Source: Atlantibacter sp. RC6
Lineage (GTDB): Bacteria > Pseudomonadota > Gammaproteobacteria > Enterobacterales > Enterobacteriaceae
Assembly: GCF_014193285.1 (NCBI RefSeq)
Contig: NZ_JACHZE010000005.1
Coordinates: forward strand, 248,001 to 312,000
DNA: 64,000 nucleotides
Direction: 5' to 3'
Below the pieces are notes generated by a model, which worked only from the letters and a program-made list of their open reading frames with translations, was not told the origin of the DNA and did not search any database. The position numbers and the translations under genes are program-made. Shown piece after piece: positions 1 to 9,810 of this stretch. Position 1 is the stretch's first letter; each line of letters opens with the position of its first letter.

Positions 1-181
1 CGCCGGTCGCGTCGTTGGCAGCAGTGGTTTTCGCCGCGTTTTCATCATCGTTCATGGCTTTTTTGAAGCCTTTGATGGCTGCACCCAGGTCACCACCCAG
101 CGTACGTAACTTTTTGGTTCCAAACAGCAGAACCACCAGTGCGGCAACTACCAGCAGTTTGGTAATACTAATCTCACCCAT
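1..181 (-). CDS. tatE: TatE, Sec-independent protein translocase subunit (5' part; 3' end outside window)
   Basis: The first 60 codons read [20 protein letters not shown] and continue into [20 protein letters not shown]. This is the TatA/TatE pattern: one short N-terminal transmembrane helix, the FGxxKLxxLG hinge, then an amphipathic helix. TatE is a TatA paralogue that helps form the twin-arginine pore for folded proteins in the inner membrane. The gene runs off the left edge, so its stop is not seen. An AAGGT-type ribosome site precedes the ATG at 181. It follows ybeM on the same strand, as in E. coli. Confidence 0.93.
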   Translation of the reverse strand, partial: MGEISITKLLVVAALVVLLFGTKKLRTLGGDLGAAIKGFKKAMNDDENAAKTTAANDATG

Positions 182-307
182 ACTTACCTTCTTAATAAAC
201 AGGCGCCGGAATGGCAGCCGAAAAGCCAGACTCAATTAACGGTTATTTGAGCCGGACGTACAATAGCAATCTGTAACAAGGTGAATCAAGCTTTGTCTAA
301 AAAATCG

Positions 308-1096
308 TCACAATAGCGTCGGCGGCGCGAAGCGGCGATGCTTCAGGACCGGCAGTTTATCGCGCGCTTCCTTTAAACGTTCAGCTGTCACGTCTGTTAC
401 AATCAGCGCCGGGCTTTCCGCCCCGGCGGCGATGGTCACGCCAAGCGGATCAATCACCCGGCTTTGACCAATATTCTTGTTGCCGCACTCCCCGGCGGCA
501 ACCACATAGCACGTGCTGTCCAGGGCGCGGGCGGCCAACAGCGTTGACCAGTGGTGCTCTTTTAACGCGCCGCGCACCCATGCGGTTGGCAGAACCAATA
601 CTTCGGCACCGGCTAGCGCCAGGCTCAGGGCCATTTCCGGGAAGCGCAGATCGTAGCAGGTCATCATGCCGACCTTCATACCGGCCACTTCCACCAGCGG
701 CCCGACTGCTGCCCCTGCATCCACCAGACGCGATTCCTGCATCGAGAATGCATCATACAGATGAATCTTTTGGTAAACCGCGACAATCTCCCCATTTCGC
801 AATGCGATTTGGGTGTTCGCCGCGCGCCCGGCGGTGGTCGGCACATGAATCGTGAGAAACGTGGTCATTTCGTTGCCAAGGCTCGCCTGGCACAGCGCGC
901 TAACGAAGCTCCCGTCCAGCGCCTGCGCGGAATTGACCGACATGTCCGGGTCGTTGTCATCCCGCGCCAGCAGCGCTTCCGGCAGTACCAGCAGCTCAAC
1001 GCCCGCCGCCTGCGCCTGATGCATATAGTCGATGCAGATCCCGACATTTTTGACGCTGTCGGAGGTGACTGCAAACTGCCCCGCCGCTACTTTCAT
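308..1096 (-). CDS. ybeM: YbeM, deaminated glutathione amidase (nitrilase superfamily, Nit1 type)
   Basis: A 262-residue carbon-nitrogen hydrolase. The Glu-Lys-Cys triad is visible: E40 in LVLPEALL, K110 in YQKIHLYD and C147 in [11 protein letters not shown]. Family members of the Nit1/YbeM group hydrolyse deaminated glutathione, a side product of transaminases, and so act as metabolite repair enzymes in the cytoplasm. The reading frame extends 35 codons further upstream, but the start at 1096 is chosen because an AGGAG site lies just before it and MKVAAGQF is the family N-terminus. The gene is divergent from crcB, with about 105 bp between the two starts. Function is inferred from the family. 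Confidence 0.9.
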   Translation of the reverse strand: MKVAAGQFAVTSDSVKNVGICIDYMHQAQAAGVELLVLPEALLARDDNDPDMSVNSAQALDGSFVSALCQASLGNEMTTFLTIHVPTTAGRAANTQIALRNGEIVAVYQKIHLYDAFSMQESRLVDAGAAVGPLVEVAGMKVGMMTCYDLRFPEMALSLALAGAEVLVLPTAWVRGALKEHHWSTLLAARALDSTCYVVAAGECGNKNIGQSRVIDPLGVTIAAGAESPALIVTDVTAERLKEARDKLPVLKHRRFAPPTLL

Positions 1097-1201
1097 CGTG
1101 CGCTCCTGAAGGGTTAGCGTGATTGCTCTCACAATCATAGCCATAAGTATGCCCTCAGCGGTACACTCTTTGCTTTGATCCAAACGATACAAGGCATTCA
1201 T

Positions 1202-1585
1202 GTGATTAATATTGCCATTGCAGTTTTTCTTGGCGGCGGGTTGGGCAGCCTTGCCCGTTGGTTACTCAGTTTACGCCTGAACCCCATGCATCACGCGATC
1301 CCCATCGGCACCCTGACGGCTAACCTGATTGGCGCCTTTATCATCGGCGCGGGCCTCGCCTGGTTTAACCGCATGAGCCATATCGATCCGATGTGGAAAT
1401 TGCTGATTACCACTGGCTTTTGCGGCGGATTAACCACCTTTTCCACCTTTTCGGCGGAAGTGGTGTTTTTGCTCCAGGACGGGCGATTCGGCTGGGCGGC
1501 GCTTAACGTGGTGGTGAATCTGTTGGGGTCATTTATGATGACCGCCGTCGCATTTTGGTTATTTTCTCAACTTAGCGCCCGCTAA
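1202..1585 (+). CDS. crcB: CrcB/FluC fluoride ion channel
   Basis: A 127-residue, four-helix inner-membrane protein with the signature [15 protein letters not shown]. CrcB (Fluc) forms a dual-topology dimer that exports fluoride and protects cytoplasmic enzymes. A GTG start at 1202 gives the same length as the E. coli protein and aligns its N-terminus; an AAGG lies 8 bases upstream. An in-frame ATG at 1175 would add nine residues that do not look like the family. No fluoride riboswitch motif was seen in the short leader. Confidence 0.9.
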   Translation: MINIAIAVFLGGGLGSLARWLLSLRLNPMHHAIPIGTLTANLIGAFIIGAGLAWFNRMSHIDPMWKLLITTGFCGGLTTFSTFSAEVVFLLQDGRFGWAALNVVVNLLGSFMMTAVAFWLFSQLSAR

Positions 1586-1656
1586 CGCCGCCGTCTTAAT
1601 ATTGGCTTAATCTTTCCCTGCAACGATGGCGCAAAAGCCCGTTGTGAGGAAATGTG

Positions 1657-1743
1657 ATGAGAGAGTATGTACAAAGCGGTAGCGCGCTGCTGTTTACAGC
1701 GTTAGTGGTGGCGAGCTTTCTGAAAATCTATCTGTTTTACTGA
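1657..1743 (+). CDS. 28-residue hydrophobic small protein
   Basis: A short frame beginning MREYVQSGSALLF and ending KIYLFY. It sits 71 bases after crcB on the same strand, with a good ribosome site (GAGGAA, 6 bases before the ATG) and a terminator hairpin 17 bases after the stop. Residues 10-26 would form one membrane helix, with charged residues only at R2, E3 and K23. It could be a small inner-membrane protein of the kind now known from ribosome profiling. I do not recognise a named family and its function is unknown. Confidence 0.6.
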   Translation: MREYVQSGSALLFTALVVASFLKIYLFY

Positions 1744-1760
1744 TCGCCCAAATCGGACGC

Positions 1761-1788
1761 AAAAAAAACCCGCACTTAAGCGGGTTTT
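1761..1788. terminator. Bidirectional Rho-independent terminator between the small ORF and cspE
   Basis: Stem ACCCGC / GCGGGT with a six-base loop. It is flanked by eight A on the left and four T on the right, so it can end transcripts from both sides. It serves the crcB-side transcript and cspE. Confidence 0.85.
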
Positions 1789-1809
1789 GTATTCTTGCTG
1801 AACGCCGAA

Positions 1810-2019
1810 TCAGATAGCGATTACGTTAGCAGCAGAAGGGCCTTTGGCACCGTTAGTGATTTCGAACTCTACACGCTGACCTTCAGCCAGAGTTTTGAAA
1901 CCATTGCTCTGGATCGCAGAGAAGTGTACGAACACGTCTTTGCTGCCGTCTTCCGGAGTAATGAAACCGAATCCTTTGGACTCATTAAACCACTTAACGT
2001 TACCTTTAATCTTAGACAT
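1810..2019 (-). CDS. cspE: CspE, cold-shock family RNA chaperone
   Basis: A 69-residue cold-shock domain protein starting [23 protein letters not shown]1 (KGFGFI) and RNP2 (VFVHFSAI) are both intact. CspE binds single-stranded RNA and DNA, melts secondary structure and acts as a transcription antiterminator. The frame is open 16 codons further upstream, but the start at 2019 matches the family and has an AAGGTAA site upstream. A leader of about 200 bp separates it from pagP, typical of csp genes with regulated 5' UTRs. Confidence 0.95.
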   Translation of the reverse strand: MSKIKGNVKWFNESKGFGFITPEDGSKDVFVHFSAIQSNGFKTLAEGQRVEFEITNGAKGPSAANVIAI

Positions 2020-2221
2020 CAAAATTACCTTTACATGAAAAAACGACACAAATGCTGTGTCGGGCATCAGTACAACAATTGTGGTGACATTTGTCCAGTC
2101 GAACTTTAATAAAAAGTGATAAAAGTCGCGTTCTTTTCATCAGAAAGAGGTAGGAACGCAATTTATCCCTTTGTTTTCAACGCTAACGCCACCTCTTCTA
2201 TTATAGTCTTTATTTACACTT

Positions 2222-2794
2222 TCAGAACTGAAATCGTAGCCAGGCGAAGTAAACGTTGCCGTTTCCATAGGTGCCAGGGATATAGGTCATCTGGAAATTC
2301 GCCGGGCCATAGCCGATCGATGCCATCGGCAACAGTACCGGAACGGGGATATAGTGCCAGTTATCGCGCGCAGTCATGCCGACGGTATACCCCAGGCCGG
2401 CATGAAATTTATCGTCCTCCAGCGGCCGCCAGGTGGCTTCCCAGCCGTAACCGGCAATGGGTTCCCACTTGTTGAACGAATCTTTAAACGCCATCACGTA
2501 TAAACTGTGCCAGTTCCCTTTTTCATCCCAGCGGGACTGGCCGAATCCCGCGCCCCAGGGGCGTTCATTGTAGGATTTTGCTTTGTCATGGTCGTAAGCG
2601 TAACGGGCATGCCAGGTGATCACCGGCACATACAAATCGTAATGCTGCGGATTGTCCCAGGTTTCCACCACGTTATCGCGCAACGTGGTGTATCCCGCGT
2701 CGATGTGGTCGAGTAATTTGGCCGCCGTCGCTGTGTTGCTCACCAACGGGGCCAGAAAGATAAAAATAACAACAATTTTTTGAAATACCGTCAC
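2222..2794 (-). CDS. pagP: PagP, lipid A palmitoyltransferase
   Basis: A 190-residue outer-membrane beta-barrel enzyme with a signal peptide (about residues 1-25, ending TATAA). PagP moves palmitate from phospholipid to lipid A in the outer leaflet, giving resistance to cationic peptides. The catalytic residues are visible: His in [10 protein letters not shown], and Asp-Ser in [10 protein letters not shown]. The C-terminus WLRFQF is a typical barrel-insertion end. The family is usually PhoPQ-controlled; a weak PhoP-box-like sequence lies upstream. In K-12 dcuC is the next gene; here about 10 kb is inserted. Confidence 0.95.
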   Translation of the reverse strand: MTVFQKIVVIFIFLAPLVSNTATAAKLLDHIDAGYTTLRDNVVETWDNPQHYDLYVPVITWHARYAYDHDKAKSYNERPWGAGFGQSRWDEKGNWHSLYVMAFKDSFNKWEPIAGYGWEATWRPLEDDKFHAGLGYTVGMTARDNWHYIPVPVLLPMASIGYGPANFQMTYIPGTYGNGNVYFAWLRFQF

Positions 2795-2841
2795 GTCATA
2801 AATACCCTTTTTAAACTTTTAAAAGTCTAATAAAGGATATT

Positions 2842-2858
2842 TTAATCAACCCTAAACG
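2842..2858 (-). promoter_or_regulatory. Possible PhoP box upstream of pagP
   Basis: On the minus strand, CGTTTA-GGGTT-GATTAA, about 50 bp before the pagP start. The first hexamer is close to the PhoP half-site (T/G)GTTTA; the second matches at only three of six bases. A TATTAG -10-like hexamer follows about 12 bp downstream. Suggestive only. Confidence 0.3.
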
Positions 2859-2949
2859 GTCTCTCGGGTATTTCCTGAAAAATCCCCAACACGCCGAAAA
2901 TATTCAGATGATTCCCAATATTCCCGGCGGCATTGATAGTCAGGGTGAT

Positions 2950-5900
2950 TTATCGCCTGGGTTTTTTGATTAACAGGTACAGCGCCGGGATCACCAGCAT
3001 CGACAGCAGCGGCGCGGTGATCATGCCGCCAATCATCGGCGCGGCGATGCGGCTCATGACTTCTGAACCGCTGCCGCTTCCCCACATAATCGGCATTAAA
3101 CCGGCCATGATGGTCGCCACCGTCATCACTTTCGGGCGTACGCGCAGCACCGCGCCCTCATGAATGGCCTGCAACAGCTGTGGCGTTTGCTCGCCGCCAG
3201 GCTCAAGCCGCTTGCGCTGCCACGCCTGATTTAAATACAGCACCATAATAACGCCGAATTCCGCCGCCACACCCGCCAGCGCAATAAAGCCCACCGCTCC
3301 CGCCACCGAGAGGTGATAATCCAGCAGCCAAAGCAGCCAGACGCCGCCAATTAAGGCGAACGGCAGCGTACCCATAATTAACAGCGCCTCGCTGAAACGC
3401 TGGAAGGTGATATACAGCAGAATGAAAATAATCAGCAGAGTAAACGGCAGCACGATTTTTAACGTCGCGGTGGCGCGCTCCAGATATTCAAATTGCCCGG
3501 ACCAGGAGAGCGTCACCCCCTGAGGTAGCGTGACATTCGCCGCGACGATTTGCTGCATGTCCTCTACGGCGGATTTTAAATCCCGCCCGCGCAAATCAAC
3601 GTAAATCCAGTTCGACAGCCGCGCGTTTTCGCTCTTCAGCATCGGCGGCCCGTCGGCGACGGTGATTTCCGCCAGCTCCGCAAGCGAGACCTGGCTTCCG
3701 CTGGCGGTAACCACCGGTAAGGCCCGCAGCTTCTGGATGTTGTCGCGCCATTCGCGCGGATAGCGCACGTTAATCGGATAACGCTCGCGTCCCTCGATGG
3801 TTTCGCCGATATTCTGTCCGCCCACCAGCGTGGCGACCATCGACTGCAACTCACTGACCGACACGCCATAGCGCGCCGCTTTGCGCCGGTCGATGACGAT
3901 ATCCACATAGCGCCCGCCCGCCAGCCGCTCCGCCAGCGCCGACGTCACCCCTGGCACCGACTTCACCAGTTGTTCGATTTCACCGGCCACCCGTTCGATG
4001 TCCTCAAGCCGGCTACCGTTGACCTTAATCCCTACCGGGCTTTTGATACCGGTCGCCAGCATATCGAGCCGGTTGCGGATCGGCGGCACCCAGACGTTGG
4101 CGATGCCCGGTACTTTCACCCGCGCGTCCAGCTCTTCCACCAGTTTGTCCATGGTCATGCCTGGCCGCCACTGGTCGTGGGGTTTAAAGCGGATGGTGGT
4201 TTCCAGCATGGCGAGCGGCGCAGGATCGGTGGCGGTTTCGGCGCGCCCGGCCTTGCCAAACACGCTCTCCACTTCCGGCACGGTTTTAATTAACCGGTCG
4301 GTTTGCTGGAGCAGCTTCGCCGCCTCGCGCGCCGAAATACCCGGCAAGGTCGAGGGCATATACAGCAGGTCGCCTTCGTCGAGCGGCGGCATAAACTCGC
4401 TGCCCAGGCGGCTCAGCGGCCACAGCGTCGCCACCAGCAGGATCAATGCCAGCGTCACTGTCGTTTTCGGCCAGTTCAGCACCTTATCCAGCAGCGGCTC
4501 GTAGGCGCGGATCAACCAGCGGTTCAGTGGGTTATCCTGTTCGGCAGGGATGCGCCCGCGAATAAACGCCCCCATTAGCACCGGGATCAGCGTGATGCCC
4601 AGCCCGGCGGATACCGCCATCGCCCAGGTTTTGGTGAAGGCGAGCGGCGAGAACATCCGGCCCTCCTGGGCTTCCAGCGCAAATACCGGGATAAACGACA
4701 GGGTGATGATCAACAGGCTGCAAAATAGCGCTGGCCCCACTTCCACTGCCGCCTGTTCGGCAATTTTCCAGTACTCCGCCCCGCTGGGGGTTTTGCCGTC
4801 GCGATCATGGCGCCACTGCTCCAGCACCTTGTGCATGTTTTCGATCATCACGATCGCCGCATCCACCATGGCGCCGATGGCGATAGCGATCCCGCCCAGC
4901 GACATGATATTGGCGTTGATCCCCTGGTAATGCATGATGATAAACGCGCCCAGAATCCCCAGCGGCAGCGAAATAATCGCCACCAGCGCCGAGCGGAAGT
5001 GGAACAGAAACAGCACGCAAACCAGCGCCACCACCACAAACTCTTCAATCAGCTTATGGGTGAGGTTTTCAATGGCGTGTTCGATCAGGTTTGAGCGATC
5101 GTAAACCGGCACAATTTCCACGCCCGCTGGCAGGGTGCGCTGTATTTCATTGAGTTTGGCTTTCACGGCGTTGATGGTTTCCAGCGCGTTTTTACCGTAA
5201 CGCATCACGATAATCCCGCCGGTCACCTCCCCTTCACCGTTGTACTCCGCCACGCCGCGCCGGATTTCCGGCCCGAGGCGCACCGTCGCCACATCGGACA
5301 GCAGCACCGGCACGCCGTTGCGATTAGCGATAACCACATTGCGGAAATCCTCCAGGCTGGCCAGATAGCCGGTGGTGCGCACCATATACTCCGCTTCGCC
5401 CATCTCCAGCAGCGAGCCGCCGCTCTCCTGATTGGCCTGGCCGACCGCGTCCACCACCTGCTGATGAGTGATATTCAGCGCCCGCAGCCGCTCGGGTTGC
5501 AGCAGGATTTGGTACTGGCGCACCATGCCGCCGACGCTCGCCACCTCCGCCACGTTGGGCACCGTTTTCAGCTCAAACTTGAGCGTCCAGTCCTGTAAGG
5601 CGCGCAGATCCGCCAGGCTGTGTTTGCCTGAACGGTCGATCAGCGCGTATTCATAAACCCAGCCGACGCCGGTGGCGTCCGGCCCCAGCGACGCTTTCGC
5701 TTCCACAGGCAGTTGCGACTGCACCTGGCTTAAATACTCCAGCACTCTGGAGCGCGCCCAGTACGGATCGGTACCGTCCTCAAACAGGATATAGACGTAG
5801 GTTTCGCCAAACATCGAAAACCCGCGCACGGTTTTCGCCCCCGGCACTGACAGCATGGTGGTGGTCAGTGGATATGTCACCTGATCCTCCACCACCTGCG

Positions 5901-6072
5901 GTGCTTTGCCGGGATAAGCGACGCGCACAATCACCTGCACGTCCGACAGGTCCGGCAACGCATCCACCGGGGCGCGCATCAGCGCCCAGATGCCCCACGC
6001 CGCCATCATCAGCGCGGCGATCAACACCAGGAAGCGGTTTTTCAATGAGCCTCGAATAATGGCGGCAATCAT
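2950..6072 (-). CDS. cusA: CusA/SilA-type copper-silver RND efflux pump
   Basis: A 1040-residue inner-membrane transporter of the heavy-metal RND family (E. coli CusA is 1047). It exports Cu(I)/Ag(I) by proton antiport through a tripartite CusCBA channel. The three methionines of the CusA metal site are in place: [22 protein letters not shown] and [12 protein letters not shown]. The proton-relay Asp is in [10 protein letters not shown]. It overlaps the end of cusB by 4 bp (ATGA), which indicates translational coupling. It is the last gene of the operon. No adjacent cusRS two-component genes are present, so the regulator must lie elsewhere. Confidence 0.94.
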   Translation of the reverse strand: MIAAIIRGSLKNRFLVLIAALMMAAWGIWALMRAPVDALPDLSDVQVIVRVAYPGKAPQVVEDQVTYPLTTTMLSVPGAKTVRGFSMFGETYVYILFEDGTDPYWARSRVLEYLSQVQSQLPVEAKASLGPDATGVGWVYEYALIDRSGKHSLADLRALQDWTLKFELKTVPNVAEVASVGGMVRQYQILLQPERLRALNITHQQVVDAVGQANQESGGSLLEMGEAEYMVRTTGYLASLEDFRNVVIANRNGVPVLLSDVATVRLGPEIRRGVAEYNGEGEVTGGIIVMRYGKNALETINAVKAKLNEIQRTLPAGVEIVPVYDRSNLIEHAIENLTHKLIEEFVVVALVCVLFLFHFRSALVAIISLPLGILGAFIIMHYQGINANIMSLGGIAIAIGAMVDAAIVMIENMHKVLEQWRHDRDGKTPSGAEYWKIAEQAAVEVGPALFCSLLIITLSFIPVFALEAQEGRMFSPLAFTKTWAMAVSAGLGITLIPVLMGAFIRGRIPAEQDNPLNRWLIRAYEPLLDKVLNWPKTTVTLALILLVATLWPLSRLGSEFMPPLDEGDLLYMPSTLPGISAREAAKLLQQTDRLIKTVPEVESVFGKAGRAETATDPAPLAMLETTIRFKPHDQWRPGMTMDKLVEELDARVKVPGIANVWVPPIRNRLDMLATGIKSPVGIKVNGSRLEDIERVAGEIEQLVKSVPGVTSALAERLAGGRYVDIVIDRRKAARYGVSVSELQSMVATLVGGQNIGETIEGRERYPINVRYPREWRDNIQKLRALPVVTASGSQVSLAELAEITVADGPPMLKSENARLSNWIYVDLRGRDLKSAVEDMQQIVAANVTLPQGVTLSWSGQFEYLERATATLKIVLPFTLLIIFILLYITFQRFSEALLIMGTLPFALIGGVWLLWLLDYHLSVAGAVGFIALAGVAAEFGVIMVLYLNQAWQRKRLEPGGEQTPQLLQAIHEGAVLRVRPKVMTVATIMAGLMPIMWGSGSGSEVMSRIAAPMIGGMITAPLLSMLVIPALYLLIKKPRR

Positions 6073-7499
6073 TGGGCACCTGCCTTAAGCGGCGCCAGAT
6101 GGGTTATCACCGCGCCGTCGTCATTCATGGTGAAAGAGAATTGCACCTTATCGCCGGGTTTTACGCCGGGCTGCGCCGTTTTCAGGGCGAAGTCCATGGT
6201 CATCGCTCCCCATTTCAGCGCTGGGATCGGGCCGTGGGACAGCGTTACGCTGTCGTTTTGCAACGCTTCCACCACGCCGGTGCCCTGATACTCGGTTTCC
6301 ATCGCCCCGGACGGCAGCGCGCTGCGCAGGCTGGCTTCCGAGTCGATCAGGAATTGCCCGGATGTCACTACTTTCATCCCCTCATCCAGCCCGGAGATGA
6401 CCTCGACCCAGCCGTCGCCGCGCATCCCGGTTTTCACGTTCACCGCCCGGAAGAAGCCGTCCTCTTCCGCCACCAATACCCGGTTGGCGCTGCCGGTTTC
6501 AATTAACGACTCTTCCGGGATGGCCAGGCGCGGTGCGTCAGCGTGTTGCGCGTCCCGGTTGATCGCCAGATACATGCCCGGCCTGAGCTTCTGGTCAGGG
6601 TTGGCGATGACAATGCGCGCCTGAAGGGTGCGGGTGGTGCTTTCCAGCGCGGGCAGCAATTCACTGACCTTGCCGTTGAAGGCTTCGCCGGGATAGCTTT
6701 CGGTGCTGGCCGTGACCGTCGCACCCTGGCGCAGCGACTGAGCCTGGGATTGCGGATAATCCACCACGACCCACACCGGGTCGAGGCTTGCCAGCTCAAA
6801 CAGCGGCGCGGTCGCGCTGACCTGCGCCCCGGCGCGAGTTTCCAGCTTCGCCACATAGCCGTCGCGCCCGGCGCGTAGCACCAGCCGGGTTTGCGGTTTC
6901 CCGCTGCGCTCCACGCGGCGAATAATCTCTTCTGGCATAAACTGCAATGCCAGCCGCTCGCGCGCGGCGGCGGTTAATGCGCTATCCCCCAACAACCGTA
7001 CCGCGAGGTACTCCTGCTGGGCGGCGGTCCACTCGGGTATCCAGAGCTGCGCCAGCGGCTCGCCCTTTTTCACCGCCTGTAGCGGCGCACGCACATACAG
7101 TTTTTCCACCACGCCCGACGCCGGGGCCGGGATAATTTCGCTGCTGCGCTCATCGTTTTGCACCGTGGCATACGCAGTAAACGGGGCAACCAACTCGCGC
7201 CTCTCCGCTCTGGCGGTGCGGATGCCGAGGTTCTGCTGCTGGCGGGCGCTTATCGACACGCCCGATGGGTCAGCCGCTTCATCGGCGTAACGCGGTTGCA
7301 ACTCCATATCCATAAACGGCGATTTGCCCGGCTTATCAAAGCGCTGGCCTGGCACCATCGGGTCGTACCAGTAAAGCACTTTGCGCTGCGGCTGGTCGGT
7401 GGCTGTCGGTGTGGCGTGATGCTGTTGCCCCAGCCAGTAGCCGCCGGCCAGCGCCGCGCCGACCACCAGCGCGATAAGTGAAAGGGATTTGCTATTCAT
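6069..7499 (-). CDS. cusB: CusB membrane fusion protein with a fused C-terminal CusF domain
   Basis: A 476-residue periplasmic adaptor. Residues 1-25 form a membrane anchor or signal. The CusB N-terminal metal site is present (DPM near residue 48 and FMDM near 64). The HlyD/RND adaptor core follows up to about residue 395. E. coli CusB has only 407 residues; the extra part, from about residue 404, is a complete CusF-like OB-fold. Its ligands are H422, W430, M433 and M435, with the same spacing (8, 3, 2) as the Cu(I)/Ag(I) site of E. coli CusF. The adaptor thus carries its own chaperone domain, alongside a separate cusF in the operon. It overlaps the upstream TolC-family gene by 8 bp and cusA by 4 bp. 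The ribosome site is AAGGAG. Confidence 0.93.
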   Translation of the reverse strand: MNSKSLSLIALVVGAALAGGYWLGQQHHATPTATDQPQRKVLYWYDPMVPGQRFDKPGKSPFMDMELQPRYADEAADPSGVSISARQQQNLGIRTARAERRELVAPFTAYATVQNDERSSEIIPAPASGVVEKLYVRAPLQAVKKGEPLAQLWIPEWTAAQQEYLAVRLLGDSALTAAARERLALQFMPEEIIRRVERSGKPQTRLVLRAGRDGYVAKLETRAGAQVSATAPLFELASLDPVWVVVDYPQSQAQSLRQGATVTASTESYPGEAFNGKVSELLPALESTTRTLQARIVIANPDQKLRPGMYLAINRDAQHADAPRLAIPEESLIETGSANRVLVAEEDGFFRAVNVKTGMRGDGWVEVISGLDEGMKVVTSGQFLIDSEASLRSALPSGAMETEYQGTGVVEALQNDSVTLSHGPIPALKWGAMTMDFALKTAQPGVKPGDKVQFSFTMNDDGAVITHLAPLKAGAQ

Positions 7500-8751
7500 G
7501 GGCGGCTCCTTGCACCGTCAGATATCGGACGGCGGCCCAGCGCTGCGCCATCTCTTTTTCGGCGTTTATCGCGCCAAGTTGTGCGTCCAGCAGGCCGCGC
7601 CGCGCCTCAAGCACCGCCTCCAGCGACGCCTGCCCGGAACGGTATTCGGCATTGATCACCTTCAGGCGCTGTTGATTAAGCGGCACGATCTCCTGCTGCT
7701 TGCGGCTCCACAGGGTTTGCGCCGCCTGGTATTCCGCCACCAGACTGCGCACCAGCGCCACCCGGTCGCGTGTGGCCTGCGCCAGCTGATCGTTGGCTTC
7801 CATGGCCCGCGACACATCGGCGGCATAGTCTTTATCCTGTCGATGGGACTGGAACAGCGGCATATCCACGGTGAACATCACCCCGGCCAAATCGCCATAC
7901 TCCTCGGCGCGGCGGGCGTAGTAGACCTCCACGCCGACGTCGGGCTTTGACGCCACCGCCGACTGCGCCGAACGGGCTTTCGCCACGTCGGCTTCCCGGG
8001 CGGCGGCTATCACTTCCGGATGGGCCGCCACGCCCTGTTCGAGCACCTGCTCATCAGCGGGCAGCCGCTGATAGCGCGGCAGCGCTCCGCTGACGTGATC
8101 GATATTTTCACCGGTAAGCTGGTACAAACGGGTTTGCGCCAGCCTGACGTCGCGCTCCGCCAGCGTCAGGTTATCGCGCAGGGCGGAGAGCGTGGTTTGC
8201 AGTGCCAGCGCCCCGGACGCGGACGCCGAACCGCTGGCCACGCCGCTGCGCTGCACCGGGATCTGCTTTTCGGTTTCCAGTAATAGCTGCCGCGCCGCCT
8301 CGACGGCTTTCTCCGACAGCGCCAGATCCAGCCACGCCTGGGCGGTATCCCGCTGTAGCTGCGCGCGGATCACCTGCGCCTGAGCGCTGGCGCTGGCAGA
8401 CTGCGCCAGCAGCGTGTCGGCCTTGCGGTCACGTTTGTCGGCGCTCACATACTTCTGCATCACGCCGACGCGCTGCATGGTCATCCCTTCACGGGTAAAA
8501 CGATGGGCGTTGCTGCCCTGTACGGGCAGGTTTTCGATACCGAATTTCAGTTCCGGGTCGGGCAACTGGCGCGCCGAATCGGCCATCGCGCCAAAGGCGC
8601 GCACCTGGTTGCGGTTGGCGGAAAGCTGGGCGGAGTAGCGCTCCGCCACTTCAAGGGTCTGCTCAAGACTCAGCGCCGCCGCCTGGGCGGCCGCGCTGGT
8701 CAGGATGAGCAAAACCCCGCCGAGCCAGAGGCTCAGGGTGGTTTGCTTCAT
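7492..8751 (-). CDS. TolC-family outer-membrane factor of the Cus operon (CusC role)
   Basis: A 419-residue outer membrane efflux protein with a signal peptide (about residues 1-24, cleavage near AQAA) and two repeats rich in Ala, Gln and Leu coiled-coil segments. Position fixes its role as exit duct of the CusCBA pump. Unlike E. coli CusC, there is no lipobox Cys after the signal peptide. It looks closer to the CzcC branch and is not a straightforward CusC orthologue. The ribosome site GGAGG lies 5 bases before the ATG. It starts 11 bp after cusF. Confidence 0.85.
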   Translation of the reverse strand: MKQTTLSLWLGGVLLILTSAAAQAAALSLEQTLEVAERYSAQLSANRNQVRAFGAMADSARQLPDPELKFGIENLPVQGSNAHRFTREGMTMQRVGVMQKYVSADKRDRKADTLLAQSASASAQAQVIRAQLQRDTAQAWLDLALSEKAVEAARQLLLETEKQIPVQRSGVASGSASASGALALQTTLSALRDNLTLAERDVRLAQTRLYQLTGENIDHVSGALPRYQRLPADEQVLEQGVAAHPEVIAAAREADVAKARSAQSAVASKPDVGVEVYYARRAEEYGDLAGVMFTVDMPLFQSHRQDKDYAADVSRAMEANDQLAQATRDRVALVRSLVAEYQAAQTLWSRKQQEIVPLNQQRLKVINAEYRSGQASLEAVLEARRGLLDAQLGAINAEKEMAQRWAAVRYLTVQGAAHE

Positions 8752-8762
8752 AACGCCTCCGG

Positions 8763-9098
8763 TTATTGCGCAGGCGTTATGCGAACGAGCTGGTAGCCGC
8801 TGTCGGTCTGGGTGAAGGAGAACGCCACCTTGTCACCCGGCTGTACCGTGATTTCCTGCTGAGCAGGACGGTCAAAAGCCATGGTCATCGGCGGCCAGTT
8901 AAGCGCCCCGATAGCCTGATGAGAAATAGTGATCTGGCGGTCGGTAACCTTTTTCACCACACCTTCGCTTTGCCATACCGGTTGTTCGGCAGACGTGTTC
9001 ATGGCGTGATGGTGATGGGCGGTGTCATCCGCGGCGGAAAAAGCAGAAAAGGTGAACAGCAATGCTGCAACCGGCAGCAGTCGTGAAATAAAAGCCAT
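8763..9098 (-). CDS. cusF: CusF, periplasmic Cu(I)/Ag(I) chaperone
   Basis: A 111-residue protein with a signal peptide (about residues 1-22), a short His-rich stretch (HHHH at 28-31), and a CusF OB-fold. Metal ligands H60, W68, M71 and M73 are spaced exactly as in E. coli CusF. It passes Cu(I)/Ag(I) in the periplasm to CusB. It is the second gene of the operon; a GGAG site precedes the ATG. A homologous domain is fused to CusB two genes downstream. Confidence 0.92.
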   Translation of the reverse strand: MAFISRLLPVAALLFTFSAFSAADDTAHHHHAMNTSAEQPVWQSEGVVKKVTDRQITISHQAIGALNWPPMTMAFDRPAQQEITVQPGDKVAFSFTQTDSGYQLVRITPAQ

Positions 9099-9159
9099 TA
9101 TCGTTACTCCAACAAAGTCGAAAAAATAAACGGGTAAAAAACGATCGACGATGTGGGAG

Positions 9160-9567
9160 TTATTCCCGGAACCGGCAAAACCGGATGGTTGCCGGCGGTC
9201 CTGCTGCGGGAGGAGTTAAAGACCAGTGGCTATCGGTGTGTTGAACGCACTGCGGTTCAATCACCGCCAGGGTCTCCACCACCGGCAGCGCCACCAGATT
9301 ATTTTGCGGGCTCTCTTTTTGCATCACGTCAGGGACGCAGTGCTTTTCGCAAAGCGGCGATGCGGTAGAGTGCGAGGGTGAAGCGTCATGGCCCATCAGG
9401 TGATCCTGATGCTGAACGCTGACTACCTGGCCTTCAAGATCCAGCGGGCAACCGTGGGATGCCTGCGCCGTCTGGCCCGCCACCAGCAGAAAACCCAACG
9501 CCATCGCCAGCATCCAAAGATGCTGACGTAATACGCGTACTGTTTTCATCAGGGAGCGGCGATTCAT
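9160..9567 (-). CDS. Secreted Cys/His-rich protein heading the copper efflux operon
   Basis: About 135 residues, starting MNRRSLMKTVRVLRQHLW. There is a likely signal peptide (to about residue 36, ending GQTAQA), then a His/Met/Cys-rich part with HQDHLMGH and LCEKHCVPD. The CxxHCxPD pattern resembles small periplasmic proteins found next to copper-resistance operons (DUF2946/CopL-like), so copper binding or sensing is plausible but not proven. The frame is open 48 codons further upstream; 9567 is chosen because it gives a clean signal peptide. An alternative ATG is at 9549. It leads the five-gene operon. Confidence 0.65.
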   Translation of the reverse strand: MNRRSLMKTVRVLRQHLWMLAMALGFLLVAGQTAQASHGCPLDLEGQVVSVQHQDHLMGHDASPSHSTASPLCEKHCVPDVMQKESPQNNLVALPVVETLAVIEPQCVQHTDSHWSLTPPAAGPPATIRFCRFRE

Positions 9568-9597
9568 ATTGGTCTTATCAGAGCCTGGAGTGGGCCG

Positions 9598-9654
9598 AGT
9601 ATAAGCGGTGAAAAAAAAAGAAATAAAGAGGATTTTGACTGCTTTACATTTGTC
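9598..9654 (-). promoter_or_regulatory. Likely promoter region of the copper operon
   Basis: On the minus strand, TATACT (9603-9598) is a good -10 with a poor -35, which suggests an activated promoter. About 50-60 bp upstream of the inferred start lies GACAAATGTAA (9654-9644), loosely like half of a CusR/PcoR-type copper box. The exact factor is a guess. Confidence 0.3.
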
Positions 9655-9742
9655 GGGGTTATTTGTGAAAACAAAGTAAATGGCTAGTGAAACATATTTT
9701 TTTATCACCACCTTTTATTAACGTCACGTGTCTGACTGACAT

Positions 9743-9782
9743 AAAAAACGCCCCGGGGTGAAATCCAGTGCACCGGGGCGTT
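9743..9782 (-). terminator. Terminator of the autotransporter gene
   Basis: On the minus strand, strong stem AACGCCCC / GGGGCGTT, extended by CACC/GGTG past a bulge, and followed by six T. It lies 29 bp after the autotransporter stop and separates it from the copper operon promoter. Confidence 0.85.
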
Positions 9783-9810
9783 AAACCGTGTCAAATAATG
9801 ATGACGCGAC

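Noticed and set aside
15-239. 74-codon plus-strand frame at the left edge
   Set aside because: It is the antisense shadow of tatE, whose protein sequence on the minus strand is unmistakable.
1097-1201. Fluoride riboswitch before crcB
   Set aside because: None of the conserved crcB-motif segments could be found in the 105-bp gap.
1795-2109. 104-codon plus-strand frame over cspE
   Set aside because: Antisense shadow of the cold-shock gene; no ribosome site or family match.
2127-2160. GCGTTC / GAACGC inverted repeat after pagP
   Set aside because: Loop of about 20 bases and no T run directly after it; probably chance.
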